Below the pieces are notes generated by a model. The model did not search any database. It saw nothing but the letters and a program-made list of their open reading frames with translations, and was not told where the DNA came from. From positions 1 through 64,000 of the forward strand of contig JAIWZP010000042.1 in NCBI GenBank assembly GCA_025201375.1: a DNA stretch of 64,000 bases, in the 5' to 3' direction. The position numbers and the translations under genes are program-made. Positions 34,222-43,988 of the stretch are shown here, piece after piece. Positions within the stretch are counted from its first letter, which is position 1. Every line of letters starts with the position of its first letter. Source of the stretch: Gongronella butleri. Its lineage: Eukaryota; Mucoromycota; Mucoromycetes; Mucorales; Cunninghamellaceae.

Positions 34222-35651
34222 TTCAGGATGGCGTGTAACGCGAGCCACATCGGCCGACGTGCTTGTGCAGCAGAGAAAAATAAGGTGCAGCGGGGCTTGG
34301 ATGATGCAAAAAGATAAAAAAAAAAAAAAAAAAAAAACCTGGGCCTTGGCCTGCATTCCCCCCCCCCCACAGATATGCCGGCTGCCGATCACTTCGTCTA
34401 AGCGCACACCGCGAGAAACAACTATCTCATTGACTGACCAAGGCATGAGTTCATAAAATACGGAAACACGCAAGCATGGTTGCCCCTGATGCCACCATGA
34501 TCAAAGACTGATATCATGATGCAAGCATCCTTCCTCCTCCAAAAGCATTATCATATGATAGCTACTTGACAAAAGGGACAGCAAGCAATAAATGAATAGT
34601 CCTTGCAAAAAGTAAAAATGAGACAGAGACAAAAATATTGACTTTTTCGCATGGATCTCACTCGCATTGTATAAATCGAGGACATCCGAGCATCGGGATG
34701 CAAGGAAATGGACGCCGACATGCATTATCAATGTCAACAACTCTGTTTCTATATCATATCCTGACGAATGCCACTTGCTGCAACGTCTGACATTACCGTA
34801 AATGGCACGTCCTTTGATTCACGAGTTTACTCGTCGCTACAGGCCATTCTTCCACCCTCTATGAGTAAATACGCGCAACACAGCACACTCTACAACCAAG
34901 ACAATCAAGGCGTGCTTTGGAATTTCAAATAATGACGGTGCTCTTGGTGCAAAGCACTGAATGCCGCGGCACAACGCGGTCATCGCCAAATGCGCTCCAT
35001 TGACCTTTTTTTTTAGAATGGCGTGTCCTGCCTGGCCATGCGGAGGCATCACAACTGACGTGTGCACAATGTTTGAAATGTATCGCATGTATGTCAAATT
35101 TCTGGATTTCATGCACTTGGGAATTTCGCTCAAAATTAGAGGTTTGCTCTAATTCATTTGCCACAAAAACTGCTCACGTCGCAACCAGGAGGGATGAATC
35201 TTACAAAATTGACGACGCGGAATCGCGTGGACGTACGGTATATTCTGTAAATAATGTCTAAATTTCACGTAAAATCGCTGGATTTTGAGCATTTCGCAAT
35301 TTCGCTCAAATCAAGCAGCAAATATTTCAAGACGTTCTACAGTACCTCTTATTATGACAATCCCCCTCGTGGTGTTCACGATCTTTTTTTTTGAACGCGT
35401 ACATACAGTATGTAGAAGAGTGCTTCTGGGACTCTACTACTGTACCGAGATGCAACACGAGCTGTGCAAAAAGAAAGGTCGTGCTGCATAGCATGCCCCG
35501 TTGCCTGCAAGCGGTTCTGGATGCCAAAGGTGACGCTACCAAGTACTACAGTGTACCATTTGGTTCGGTAAATAAAGAAGAGCGCATTGCAGGCAACAAG
35601 CAAAATTGCTCACAGCCATCATCCGACAACTTGAAATCACTGTACATACAG
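34222..35651. other. repeat-adjacent intergenic DNA
   Basis: No gene is supported. From 35390 onward TACAGTA/TACTGTA words become frequent. The DNA leads into the fold-back element at 35654. ORFs at 34153-34456 and 34837-35164 are short, without motifs or splice partners. Confidence 0.4.
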
Positions 35652-35653
35652 TA

Positions 35654-36659
35654 CAGTGCCCGGACAAAAAAAAGTTTCGCTGTGCATGATTCTCTGCAGT
35701 GCAAGGTATCAATTAATCGCGTTAATCTCTGCTGTATTGATCAATAATGGCTCCAGTGATATGAAATTTTGCAGGAACAATGATTTAAAAGTAAAAAAAC
35801 AATTCTAAAATTATGAAATGGCTATGCCAAGCCGGTATTGAAATAGATCAAAAAAGGGATACCTGACGCGTCACGCGACGCGACGCGTGCCTACGCGTAT
35901 ACAATGGCCTGTGGAGATGAATTGGCGTTATGAACACCATCTCCAATTTTTTTTTGCAACGAGTGCAATGGTGCCTGATTGTATTTTAAGAATCAATTCC
36001 ATGTTACATGCATTGCATCGGTGCTGTGATCGAATAATGTAAAATCATCATGTGACACGCGTCACGCGTCAGACGCGCCAAAAGTCGCGATTTCCTTCGT
36101 AACATGGTCGTAGTGCTCCTACTGGTCAACCAATCGATAACAGTCTATTCTAGTTCTTTAAATTAAATAAGTACAATGGTTTTAAGCCAACTAAGGATTA
36201 AAATTAGATAACAGAGATGGCAATTGTTATTCCAGATGCAACTGACGCGTGACGCGTGTCACATGATGATTTTACATTATTCGATCACAGCACCGATGCA
36301 ATGCAAGTAACATGGAATTGATTCTTAAAATACAATCAGGCACCATTGCACTCGTTGCAAAAAAAATTGGAGATGGTGTTCATAACGTCAATTCATCTCC
36401 ACAGGCCATTGTATACGCGTAGGCACGCGTCGCGTCGCGTGACGCGTCAGGTATCCCTTTTTTGATCTATTTCAATACCGGCTTGGCATAGCCATTTCAT
36501 AATTTTAGAATTGTTTTTTTACTTTTAAATCATTGTTCCTGCAAAATTTCATATCACCGGAGCCATTATTGATCAATACAGCAGAGATTAACGCGATTAA
36601 TTGATACCTTGCACTGCAGAGAATTATGCACAGCGAAACTTTTTTTTGTCCGGGCACTG
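35654..36659. mobile_element. fold-back element with Tc1/mariner-like ends (complete, non-autonomous)
   Basis: The two arms, 35654-36072 and 36242-36659, are inverted copies about 420 bp long with only about five differences, around a 169 bp spacer. The ends read CAGTGCCCGGACAAAA and its complement, and both are flanked by TA (35652-35653 and 36660-36661). A TA duplication plus a CAGT-type terminus is the hallmark of Tc1/mariner-type insertion. No transposase is encoded, so it would need one in trans. Each arm carries several ACGCGT words in a GACGCGTCACGCGACGCGA cluster. High arm identity implies recent origin or arm homogenisation. Confidence 0.8.
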
Positions 36660-36661
36660 TA

Positions 36662-37291
36662 CAGTAACTCGCCGTCCAATCATCCAATATCATAAAAAAG
36701 ACGTGAGCGAGTGCATTTTACGTATTTGAAGCTAAAAAAAGGTAGTACCGTATGTACAGTATTCTACAGTATTATGATATTACTGTATTTGATACAAAAA
36801 AAAGAATAGCAGCAGCCATGCACAATTAATTACAGTATCGCATTGTCTCGCAGGAGGTCGCAACAATCAAATGAAAAAAAGTGGCAAAGCTGAGTGAGCA
36901 ATTTTGCCCGGCACGGTACATTTAGTATGATACTGTACGGTACAGTATGATTTTTATTTCAGTTTTACAGTACTAACAATCAGCAGGGGGGCAAATCATC
37001 TTTATACTACGTATGTATGGGATGACTTGCAGCATGCTAGCTTGGGTTCCAACTTTTTGCATCGGTCATTTCACCAGCCATCTAGCCTGCTGCGTGCTGC
37101 AGCCCACTCGGCACATAATACAGTATATTTACAGTATGATGATAATACTGTAAAATTATCGTGCAAAATAAAAAATAAAAAAAATAAAAAATCCATGCAA
37201 TCCACGCACCTTAATTTGGAAGTCTCAAATCTTAAATTTTTGCAAAAAATCTTGCCCAAAGTAGGCAGTTTTCTCGGTCGATCGCCGTTTG
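36662..37291. other. spacer between fold-back element and LTR element
   Basis: AT-rich DNA contains many TACAGTA/TACTGTA words (about 36740-36990 and 37118-37152). It also has an isolated TTTTGCCCGGCACGGTACA at about 36902-36922 that resembles a decayed fold-back end. No gene is supported. Confidence 0.45.
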
Positions 37292-37577
37292 TGAACAACG
37301 AGAACAATGAGCTCAACCAGCCAGGCACGCCAATTGTGGGGTGCTAGGCGCGTCAATGCACATTGTGTGCATTGTGGACAGGGCGCCGCACCAACGTGCC
37401 TAGCGCTTGAGCTCAGACCGAGCTGAGAGTCCGGTGTCGGCCGGTGAATCTGCCACACACCCATTTTTTCGCCTATAAAATCCCACCTTGTTTAGATTTC
37501 CCCTTTTCCTTTTCCTGTGACGCTGTTTTCAGATTAACAAACCCTATCTTTTGTCTCACTTATTCGCAAAGTTTACA
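37292..37577 (+). repeat. 5' long terminal repeat
   Basis: The LTR is 286 bp, begins TGAACAACG and ends GTTTACA (TG...CA termini). It contains a TATAAAA box at 37474-37480. It differs from the 3' LTR at about nine positions, mostly in a short block after the TATA box. Confidence 0.92.
37474..37480 (+). promoter_or_regulatory. TATA box in the 5' LTR
   Basis: TATAAAA about 100 bp before the LTR end is the likely core promoter for the genomic RNA. The same word is at 43886-43892 in the 3' LTR. Confidence 0.6.
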
Positions 37578-37837
37578 TTTTTTTTAAGTGAATTCGATAC
37601 ATCTCTCACTCTTTGATTGCTATACAAACCCCTGCTTCTTGCAATTTTTTTTATTGTGTCACCTCCTGTCAGTTTTGACGTCTGTGCACAATTCCCTCTT
37701 TTTCTGGTACATTTATTTTTTTTTGTACCTTTTTACCTCTCTCTCTCGCAGAGTTCTTTTGTTTGTCGGAGTGAAAAGTTTTTCTTTCATTAAGCAAACC
37801 AATCGTTTCTTGTTGCTGCTCGTTTAACTCATTTTGT

Positions 37838-39415
37838 ATGGTTCAAACTCGCAACTCAGTGAGCCAATCGCCTTCGGTTCCATCCGAGGCATCGGTCTCT
37901 GTTCCTGCCGCTGCTCTTGAGGGCACTACGGCTGAGGAAATGCACCGCCCATCGCAAGATGGTGCGATTGCACATGATGCCCTTGTGGCAAACCCTTTGC
38001 AGACTACTGCTGAGCCGCCCATTGAGGGTGCCTCGGTGGCAAGCGTCACTAACACTGCCGAGCAGTCTCTAGTGTCAGGGTTTTCGAGCATGGAGGTTGA
38101 CGAGGATGCCACGTCGGTGGAGGATGTGGCACGAGACATGCTCGCGACGCATCAAAAGCATTTGAAGGCTCTAATGCGTCAATTGCTGTTGGCTCAGAGC
38201 CACGGTGATGAAATGGCCATAGGCCAAATCGATGCAGAGTGCGCAAAACGTCGCAAGCTCATTGAGCAGATTCAGCTCAATTTGCAGGCTCTTGTCATTT
38301 TGCATCCAGATGACGCCACATCGACCTCCATCGGGGGTCAATCAGCGCACACATCGTCTTATAGTGTGACGACGTCCACGGATGGGGTGGTTACCCCAAA
38401 GCAGCAATATCGTTTGCCCACTGACACGCCTTTGTTGCGTTTTCCTTGGCATAGTACTGTTTCTCCATCCGGAAAACAAGTCACCATTTATCATTCGGTC
38501 GAGGATTGGATGCGTGAGCTTGAGGTTGTCATCGCACGCGCAGGCTTGAACCTGGACCTGGTGTGGCATAGCCAAGTGCTCTACACAGCTTTCACACAGG
38601 CCCAACGCGATCAATATAAGGCTCGTGTCCAAGACCAACCCATAAAGTCTTGGGAAAAGGATGTCAAACCGATCCTCCTCGAACTATTCGGGCACGCTGC
38701 CACGTCATTGCGTTACGCCCAAATGCTAGACCGCGCAAAAATCGGCAAAAAGCAACATTTGCTCGAATATTTGCACTATTACCGTGATCTTGCGGAAAAG
38801 GCAAACAAACTCAATGATGATCATCTTGGTTTGCGCTTTGTTGCATCATTGAAGGCCAATCGTGAGCTTTTTGACACATTTTCGCGCAAGTTTTCGCGTC
38901 GCGGTGCTAGCAACCAACCACCATCCTTTTTGGAGGTCGCGCAGGCAGCCCAAGATGAGGCCAAGGGATACTTTTATCAAGAGATCTATCACGATGGTCA
39001 ATCTTTCGATGACAAGCACAAAATCCCGGCGGATCAAGTGCAACAACAAGGCTCTTCTCAATCGGCACCTGGCGGTGGCAAGGCGGCCAAAAAGAAGAAT
39101 AAACAGCCCAATTCCGGGCAACAGTCATCTCCCTCATCCGGCCCAGTCCGGCAACAATGGCAATGGTACTCCGTATCATACCAAGCCCAAGGACCAAAAC
39201 CAATTTGTACCTCGCCAGCAATGGCAAAAGACTGGTCAGCAGGTGGTGCACGCCAAGAAGGCTCAGTTCAACAAGCCCTCCGCAGGCGACGCAAACTTGC
39301 AAGCATTGCTTGCGCACGGCGCCAGCCAATTTCGATATGGCGACACACGTTTGTGACGCCATGCGTGCGACGCCACCTGCAACCCATCACCATCCTTCGC
39401 CTCACCGCAAATTAG
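37838..39415 (+). CDS. retrotransposon Gag-like protein (frame probably disrupted near its C-terminus)
   Basis: The ATG at 37838 lies 260 bp after the 5' LTR. Residues 1-95 are Ser/Thr/Ala-rich and acidic. A coiled segment follows (about 95-145). The capsid-like helical region (about 205-385; HSVEDWMRELEVVI, FTQAQRDQYKARVQDQ, KKQHLLEYLHYYRDL) fits retrotransposon gag. No CCHC knuckle is present in this frame. After about position 39165 the composition becomes unlike Gag (Arg-rich, Ala-rich), while the frame one base over gives a Gln/Lys-rich tail up to a TGA at 39354-39356. A third frame then stays open to about 39650. This pattern indicates indels, or programmed shifts, between Gag and Pol. 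Confidence 0.75.
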   Translation: MVQTRNSVSQSPSVPSEASVSVPAAALEGTTAEEMHRPSQDGAIAHDALVANPLQTTAEPPIEGASVASVTNTAEQSLVSGFSSMEVDEDATSVEDVARDMLATHQKHLKALMRQLLLAQSHGDEMAIGQIDAECAKRRKLIEQIQLNLQALVILHPDDATSTSIGGQSAHTSSYSVTTSTDGVVTPKQQYRLPTDTPLLRFPWHSTVSPSGKQVTIYHSVEDWMRELEVVIARAGLNLDLVWHSQVLYTAFTQAQRDQYKARVQDQPIKSWEKDVKPILLELFGHAATSLRYAQMLDRAKIGKKQHLLEYLHYYRDLAEKANKLNDDHLGLRFVASLKANRELFDTFSRKFSRRGASNQPPSFLEVAQAAQDEAKGYFYQEIYHDGQSFDDKHKIPADQVQQQGSSQSAPGGGKAAKKKNKQPNSGQQSSPSSGPVRQQWQWYSVSYQAQGPKPICTSPAMAKDWSAGGARQEGSVQQALRRRRKLASIACARRQPISIWRHTFVTPCVRRHLQPITILRLTAN

Positions 39416-39641
39416 ACAATCGCGCCCCCACCGCACGTGCCGCGAACGTCCACCATGGCTCGGACTTCACAGGCCACTCGTTTGTTGACGAGTTTGCCGG
39501 CAGTTCCAACGCTGACGCTGATGACATGGAAGTGGATTATGAGTATTGTAAGGAAAATACGATTGTGTCTCGAATGGCACACATAAAAAAAAAAAAGAGG
39601 AGAAGGTTACGCCTAACAAACATTCCCCCAATTCCTCTTTT

Positions 39642-42600
39642 TTGTACACGGCTGTGACACTCCAGGACTTTGACGAATTATACGCTTTTGTCGACCCCGG
39701 TGCGTCTGACTCAATGCTCACTCCCGAGTATTGTACCAAAAATAAAATAAAAATCTATCCTCGCGATGGTTTTGTACAAACAGCTGTTGAAGACGTGTTA
39801 GTTCCCAGAGTCGGTGTCACAGAGCCTATAAAAATCACAAATGGGGACAAATCGGTGATACACCGCTTTGAAGTGATGCAAATGCCTGGTGACACAATCT
39901 CTATCGGTTTGGACATCATGTCTGATCTGGGCATAGGCGTGTTTGGCCTGCAAGCCGCACACAATTCCCGGAAAAAATTAAAAGGAGTGATTCATGCACC
40001 TGACAATGACTCAGTCATGTGTGATGCAGAGCCTCCTGCAGTGGCAAATCACTCTCCAGTGGGCACACCCGAGGAGCGTGAAAAATTGATGGCTGCCATC
40101 CAGCCTTTAATTGATGCTAATCAGGCAATCCCTAAGTCGGAATTTTGTCAATTGCCTGGAGCGCTCATTGAGCTTCCTACACCACATGGCAAAACGGCTT
40201 ACCGCCGACAGTACAGCATTCCATTTGCCCTGCAACCTGAGCTTGATAAAGCTGTGGCTCAATGGCTGGATGATGGTGTGATCCGTGAGGTACACCCGGT
40301 CAACGTCGAGTGGAATTCGCCCATCGTTTTTGCGCCTAAACGCTCGCCAGATGGAACTCGCAAATACCGTCCATGTCTTGATCCACGTCACCTCAATGTG
40401 TTACTACCTGACAATCGCTTTCCAATCCCTCGTCCTCGTGATATTCACGAAGCATTGGCCAGAAAGTCGGTTTTTTCGTTAGCAGATTTATCCTCTGCTT
40501 TTCATCGCTTCCCTATTAAAAAGGAGCACCAGGTGAAGACGAGCTTTGAACATCGAGGTCGTCAATTCTGCTTTCAGTCTTGTCCTTTTGGGATTAAATC
40601 CGCGGCACAGACTTTTCAGGCTGTAATGTCGAATTTGTTCCGCAATTTGGACTTTGTTGTCTGCTACATTGATGATATTATCATCCACAGCAACTCCCTG
40701 GAGGAGCACGCTGAACATATTCGCATTGTGCTTCAATTGCTGAACGATGGCAACCTCATTTTGCAACCTTCCAAATGTTTTTGGGCACATAGCAAAGTGA
40801 CCGTGCTTGGCTTTGACATCTCTCAAGATGGCATCGCAATTGATCGCAATAAGCTGATTAATTTTACTGCGTGGCCCGTACCTACCACGGGTCGCCAAGT
40901 CATGCAATTTTTGGGATTTGTGAATTTTTTTCGAAATCACCTTGTTAGCCTGTCACGGCTTACTTTTTCCCTGGACCAGTTGCGTTACGTCAAAGACGTC
41001 CGTCCACACTGGACAGAGCAACATAGTCGCGATTTTGCAAAGTTGAAGCAACTTTTAACAGATGCTCCCGTTTTGTCTTTTCCAGACTTTTCTCGTCGCT
41101 TTTATTTAGCAACAGACGCGAGTGCTGTTGGCCTAGGTGCCATGTTGTATCAATTGGATCCTAAGGAGCCAGAAAATAAGAGCAAGCGACGCTTTATTTG
41201 CTTTGCTGCCCGCTCTTTATCAAAATCTGAACGAAATTACAGTTGCTCCAAGCGAGAGCTCCTTGGATGCCTTTGGGCCATGGTCAAATTCAGGCGATAT
41301 CTGTGGGGCAACCCATTCACGCTCTTGACAGACCATAAAGCCTTAACCTACTTGCACACACAAGATGAATTGTCGCCAATGATGTCAAATTGGCTCGAAA
41401 CAATACTTGACTTTCGTTTTGAAATTATTCATTTGCCCGGTTTGGACAATGTCATTCCTGACCATCTTTCGCGCCTTTTCCTTGGTGACTCAAAGGAGCT
41501 GGAGGGGAATAATCGCAAGCGGTCTGGCCAAAATGACATGAAAACAGACAAACCAGAAAAAAAATTGTGTGTCAAAAGTGACAAAAGTGCCGAGACGTCG
41601 TCTCCAAATCTGTCACAAAACCTCAACGTTCCACATGTACCTCTTGTGTCACACGAAAAGGATGCAATTGCAGTGAAAAAAGCATCTGTGACCAAAAAGG
41701 GCACAAATACGGCCATTACACTTGACCTTGACGGTTTTGAGCCCCCAAACGTGGACAAAGAGGCCATTCTACGTGCAGCCCACATCAGCGAGCATAGCTT
41801 ACTAGACATGGGAGAACCTGCTACGCCAGAAATGAAGAAAAACATTCTTTTTGACCAGCATCGCAGAGGTCACTTTGGAGCTGATGCCATGGTGCGCGCC
41901 ATCAGACATCTCGGCTACAATTGGCCCCAAATACGCGAGCAGGCTAAAGAAATCACACAAGCGTGTGATGAATGCATGAAATTTGCAATCCAACGCCAAG
42001 GTTACCATCCCTTGAAGAGCGTGGAAGCGGATTTACCCGGCGATATCGCAGCCGTGGATCTTGCGGGTCCATTTTCCACCTCATATTCCGGCAATCATTA
42101 TCTTTTGTTAGTGATAGACGTAAACAGCAAATTTGTTCAATTGGAAGCAATTCCAGACAAAAGTGCTTTGACTGTTGCTCAAACGCTTCTCAAACTGTTT
42201 TTACGCACAGGTTTTCCAAAAGCCTTGATGTCAGACAACGGTCGTGAATTTGTCAATGACCTAGTTGAACTGATGTGCTCTAGCGCCTCTGTGGAGAAGA
42301 GACTCATCAGCGCATATCATCCACGAGCCAACGGCGTCGCTGAGCGATCCGTACAGACTACAACGCGGATGTTAGCCAAACTTGTTGACTCTCGACTCCA
42401 GGATTGGGACGAATATGTTGACAATGTCGCATATTTTTATAATTTACAGCCCCACAGCTTGACAAACAGCGCACCTTTTGACCTTTTCTTTGCAAGACGT
42501 GCAAATGGCTTGATTGACTACAACGCCAAGCACAAGGACACCATTGAATCCAATGTGCCAGTCTATGCATATGACAGAAAAAAACTAAAGGAGCGACATC

Positions 42601-43121
42601 GTGTGATCACGGAAGTTGTACGCCCTGCAATTGCTGCACGCCAGCGTGAGCTGCGCCAGGCAACTCAGGATCGCTTCAATTCGAAAAAGCGCATGGTACA
42701 ATTCGAAATTGGCACACTTGTGGCTACGTTGAATCCATTGAAAACGCATAAATTGGAACCAAAATATCAAGGTCCATTTCGCGTTGTGGAACGGACCAAA
42801 GGTGGATCCTATGTCTTAGAGGACTTCCATTTGAATCAACGTTTACCGCGTCACTTCCCTCCAGAACAGCTAAAACATGTTTCTGATGATCATCCCGCCT
42901 TGTCAAGCGACGTTAGGCACGAAAAATCCTATGTTGTGGAGAAAATCCATAAGCATCGCGGAAATCACAAAGATGGCTATGAATATTTTGTATCATTTGA
43001 AGGGTACGGCCCTGAAGAGAATCTTTGGCTCCCTGCAGGCAACTTTGATAAGAACAAATCCATGATTACAGCATACCATCGTGATTTATCCAAAAAGCAC
43101 AAGCAAAACAGCCGTGCTTAG
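39642..43121 (+). CDS. retrotransposon Pol polyprotein: protease, RT, RNase H, integrase, chromodomain
   Basis: The frame is open from about 39550. Numbering here starts at 39642 (TTG, not an ATG), giving 1159 residues. Protease: FVDPGAS, active Asp about residue 18, with Pro where families have Ser/Thr. Reverse transcriptase: about 190-400, with LADLSSAFH (Asp 282) and YIDDIII (342-345). RNase H: ATDASAVGLG (Asp about 492), SKRELLG, LTDHKAL. Integrase: HHCC zinc region starting at His 740 (HRRGHFG...CDECMKF), then Asp 806, Asp 865 and Glu 901, i.e. a DD35E core. Chromodomain: about 1097-1150 (YVVEKIHKHRG...YFVSFEGYGPEENLWLP), probably targeting integration to chromatin marks. Translation must come from a frameshift, readthrough or splicing from gag. 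The catalytic residues of RT, RNase H and integrase are all present. Confidence 0.93.
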   Translation: MYTAVTLQDFDELYAFVDPGASDSMLTPEYCTKNKIKIYPRDGFVQTAVEDVLVPRVGVTEPIKITNGDKSVIHRFEVMQMPGDTISIGLDIMSDLGIGVFGLQAAHNSRKKLKGVIHAPDNDSVMCDAEPPAVANHSPVGTPEEREKLMAAIQPLIDANQAIPKSEFCQLPGALIELPTPHGKTAYRRQYSIPFALQPELDKAVAQWLDDGVIREVHPVNVEWNSPIVFAPKRSPDGTRKYRPCLDPRHLNVLLPDNRFPIPRPRDIHEALARKSVFSLADLSSAFHRFPIKKEHQVKTSFEHRGRQFCFQSCPFGIKSAAQTFQAVMSNLFRNLDFVVCYIDDIIIHSNSLEEHAEHIRIVLQLLNDGNLILQPSKCFWAHSKVTVLGFDISQDGIAIDRNKLINFTAWPVPTTGRQVMQFLGFVNFFRNHLVSLSRLTFSLDQLRYVKDVRPHWTEQHSRDFAKLKQLLTDAPVLSFPDFSRRFYLATDASAVGLGAMLYQLDPKEPENKSKRRFICFAARSLSKSERNYSCSKRELLGCLWAMVKFRRYLWGNPFTLLTDHKALTYLHTQDELSPMMSNWLETILDFRFEIIHLPGLDNVIPDHLSRLFLGDSKELEGNNRKRSGQNDMKTDKPEKKLCVKSDKSAETSSPNLSQNLNVPHVPLVSHEKDAIAVKKASVTKKGTNTAITLDLDGFEPPNVDKEAILRAAHISEHSLLDMGEPATPEMKKNILFDQHRRGHFGADAMVRAIRHLGYNWPQIREQAKEITQACDECMKFAIQRQGYHPLKSVEADLPGDIAAVDLAGPFSTSYSGNHYLLLVIDVNSKFVQLEAIPDKSALTVAQTLLKLFLRTGFPKALMSDNGREFVNDLVELMCSSASVEKRLISAYHPRANGVAERSVQTTTRMLAKLVDSRLQDWDEYVDNVAYFYNLQPHSLTNSAPFDLFFARRANGLIDYNAKHKDTIESNVPVYAYDRKKLKERHRVITEVVRPAIAARQRELRQATQDRFNSKKRMVQFEIGTLVATLNPLKTHKLEPKYQGPFRVVERTKGGSYVLEDFHLNQRLPRHFPPEQLKHVSDDHPALSSDVRHEKSYVVEKIHKHRGNHKDGYEYFVSFEGYGPEENLWLPAGNFDKNKSMITAYHRDLSKKHKQNSRA

Positions 43122-43189
43122 ATGCGCACATACCACAAAGGTGGCAAGGGCACGACTAACTGTCGAGGCCAGCCAAATTTTTATTTATT

Positions 43190-43190
<1 letters not shown>

Positions 43191-43236
<46 letters not shown>

Positions 43237-43246
43237 AAAAAAAAAG
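43191..43246. repeat. A-rich tract between pol and 3' LTR
   Basis: A nearly pure A tract of about 55 bases follows the pol stop. It resembles an internal poly(A) sequence and may come from reverse transcription of a polyadenylated or template-switched RNA. Assembly error in the run length is possible. Confidence 0.7.
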
Positions 43247-43688
43247 TGGTTGTTAGCATACATTTTATGCATTTTCTCTCAATTGGTGACCCTTACGGCT
43301 ACAATTACACTGATGCTGACACACTCGCATCTAGGGTGCCAGGGATTTCCACATGTATAGCAATTAATCATTGAGACTATCTGTACAAGTGCAAAAAGAG
43401 GAACCAAAAAGAAAAAATCTCCTCGGTTCACCTTATTTTTTATTGTTGTTGTTTCACACGTTGGTATCAAAGTGCCTTCTTGTCACACGTAGAGTCTGAT
43501 CAACTCCTCCTTGACATGTTGCACATCGATCCATCGCTGCCCATTTTGCATTGAAGCCAAAAAACTTCGTATTTTGCTTCTTCTTAATTATTTACGCGCA
43601 GTGAGCGTCTAAATTCATGCAAGTGCACATGCATCTTTATTTTATACATCTCATCTTATCTTGCTGGCTGCTCAGTGCAGATTCAGCC

Positions 43689-43700
43689 TGGTAGGGGGCA
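43689..43700 (+). other. polypurine tract candidate upstream of the 3' LTR
   Basis: A GGTAGGGGGCA stretch lies just before the 3' LTR start. Its position is right for the plus-strand primer, although it is short and contains a T. Confidence 0.5.
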
Positions 43701-43703
43701 ATG

Positions 43704-43988
43704 TGAACAACGAGAACAATGAGCTCAATCAGCCAGGCACGCCAATTGTGGGGTGCTAGGCGCGTCAATGCACATTGTGTGCATTGTGGACAGGGCGCCG
43801 CACCAACGTGCCTAGCGCTTGAGCTCAGACCGAGCTGAGAGTCCGGTGTCGGCCGGTGAGTCTGCCACACACCCATTTTTTCGCCTATAAAATCCCACCT
43901 TGTTTAGATTTCCCCTTTTCCTTTTCTTTTCACTCTGTTTTCAGATTAAAACCCCCATCTTTTGTCTCACTTATTCGCAAAGTTTACA
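43704..43988 (+). repeat. 3' long terminal repeat
   Basis: A 285 bp near-identical copy of 37292-37577, with the same TG...CA ends and TATA box. It is joined directly to the truncated fold-back copy that starts at 43989. Confidence 0.92.

Larger units (their letters stand above)
37292..43988 (+). mobile_element. Ty3/gypsy LTR retrotransposon, chromovirus type
   Basis: LTRs at 37292-37577 and 43704-43988 flank a gag region and a long pol frame ending in a chromodomain. The order protease, RT, RNase H, integrase, chromodomain places it in Ty3/gypsy chromoviruses (Metaviridae). LTR identity of roughly 97% by eye suggests a fairly recent insertion. The gag C-terminus is broken into different frames, so this copy may be non-autonomous, although the pol frame is intact. 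No target-site duplication is visible: the five bases before the 5' LTR (GTTTG) and after the 3' LTR (ACGCG) differ. No tRNA-type primer site (TGG...) follows the 5' LTR, so self-priming, as in the Tf1 group, is possible but not shown. Confidence 0.93.

Noticed and set aside
36891..36922. Isolated TTTTGCCCGGCACGGTACA as another fold-back element
   Set aside because: It resembles one element end, but no matching opposite end or arm was found nearby, so it is only noted as a possible remnant.
37578..37600. tRNA primer-binding site after the 5' LTR
   Set aside because: The sequence after the LTR is a T run then AAGTGAATTCG, with no TGG start typical of tRNA primers. I also found no convincing self-priming complement in the LTR.
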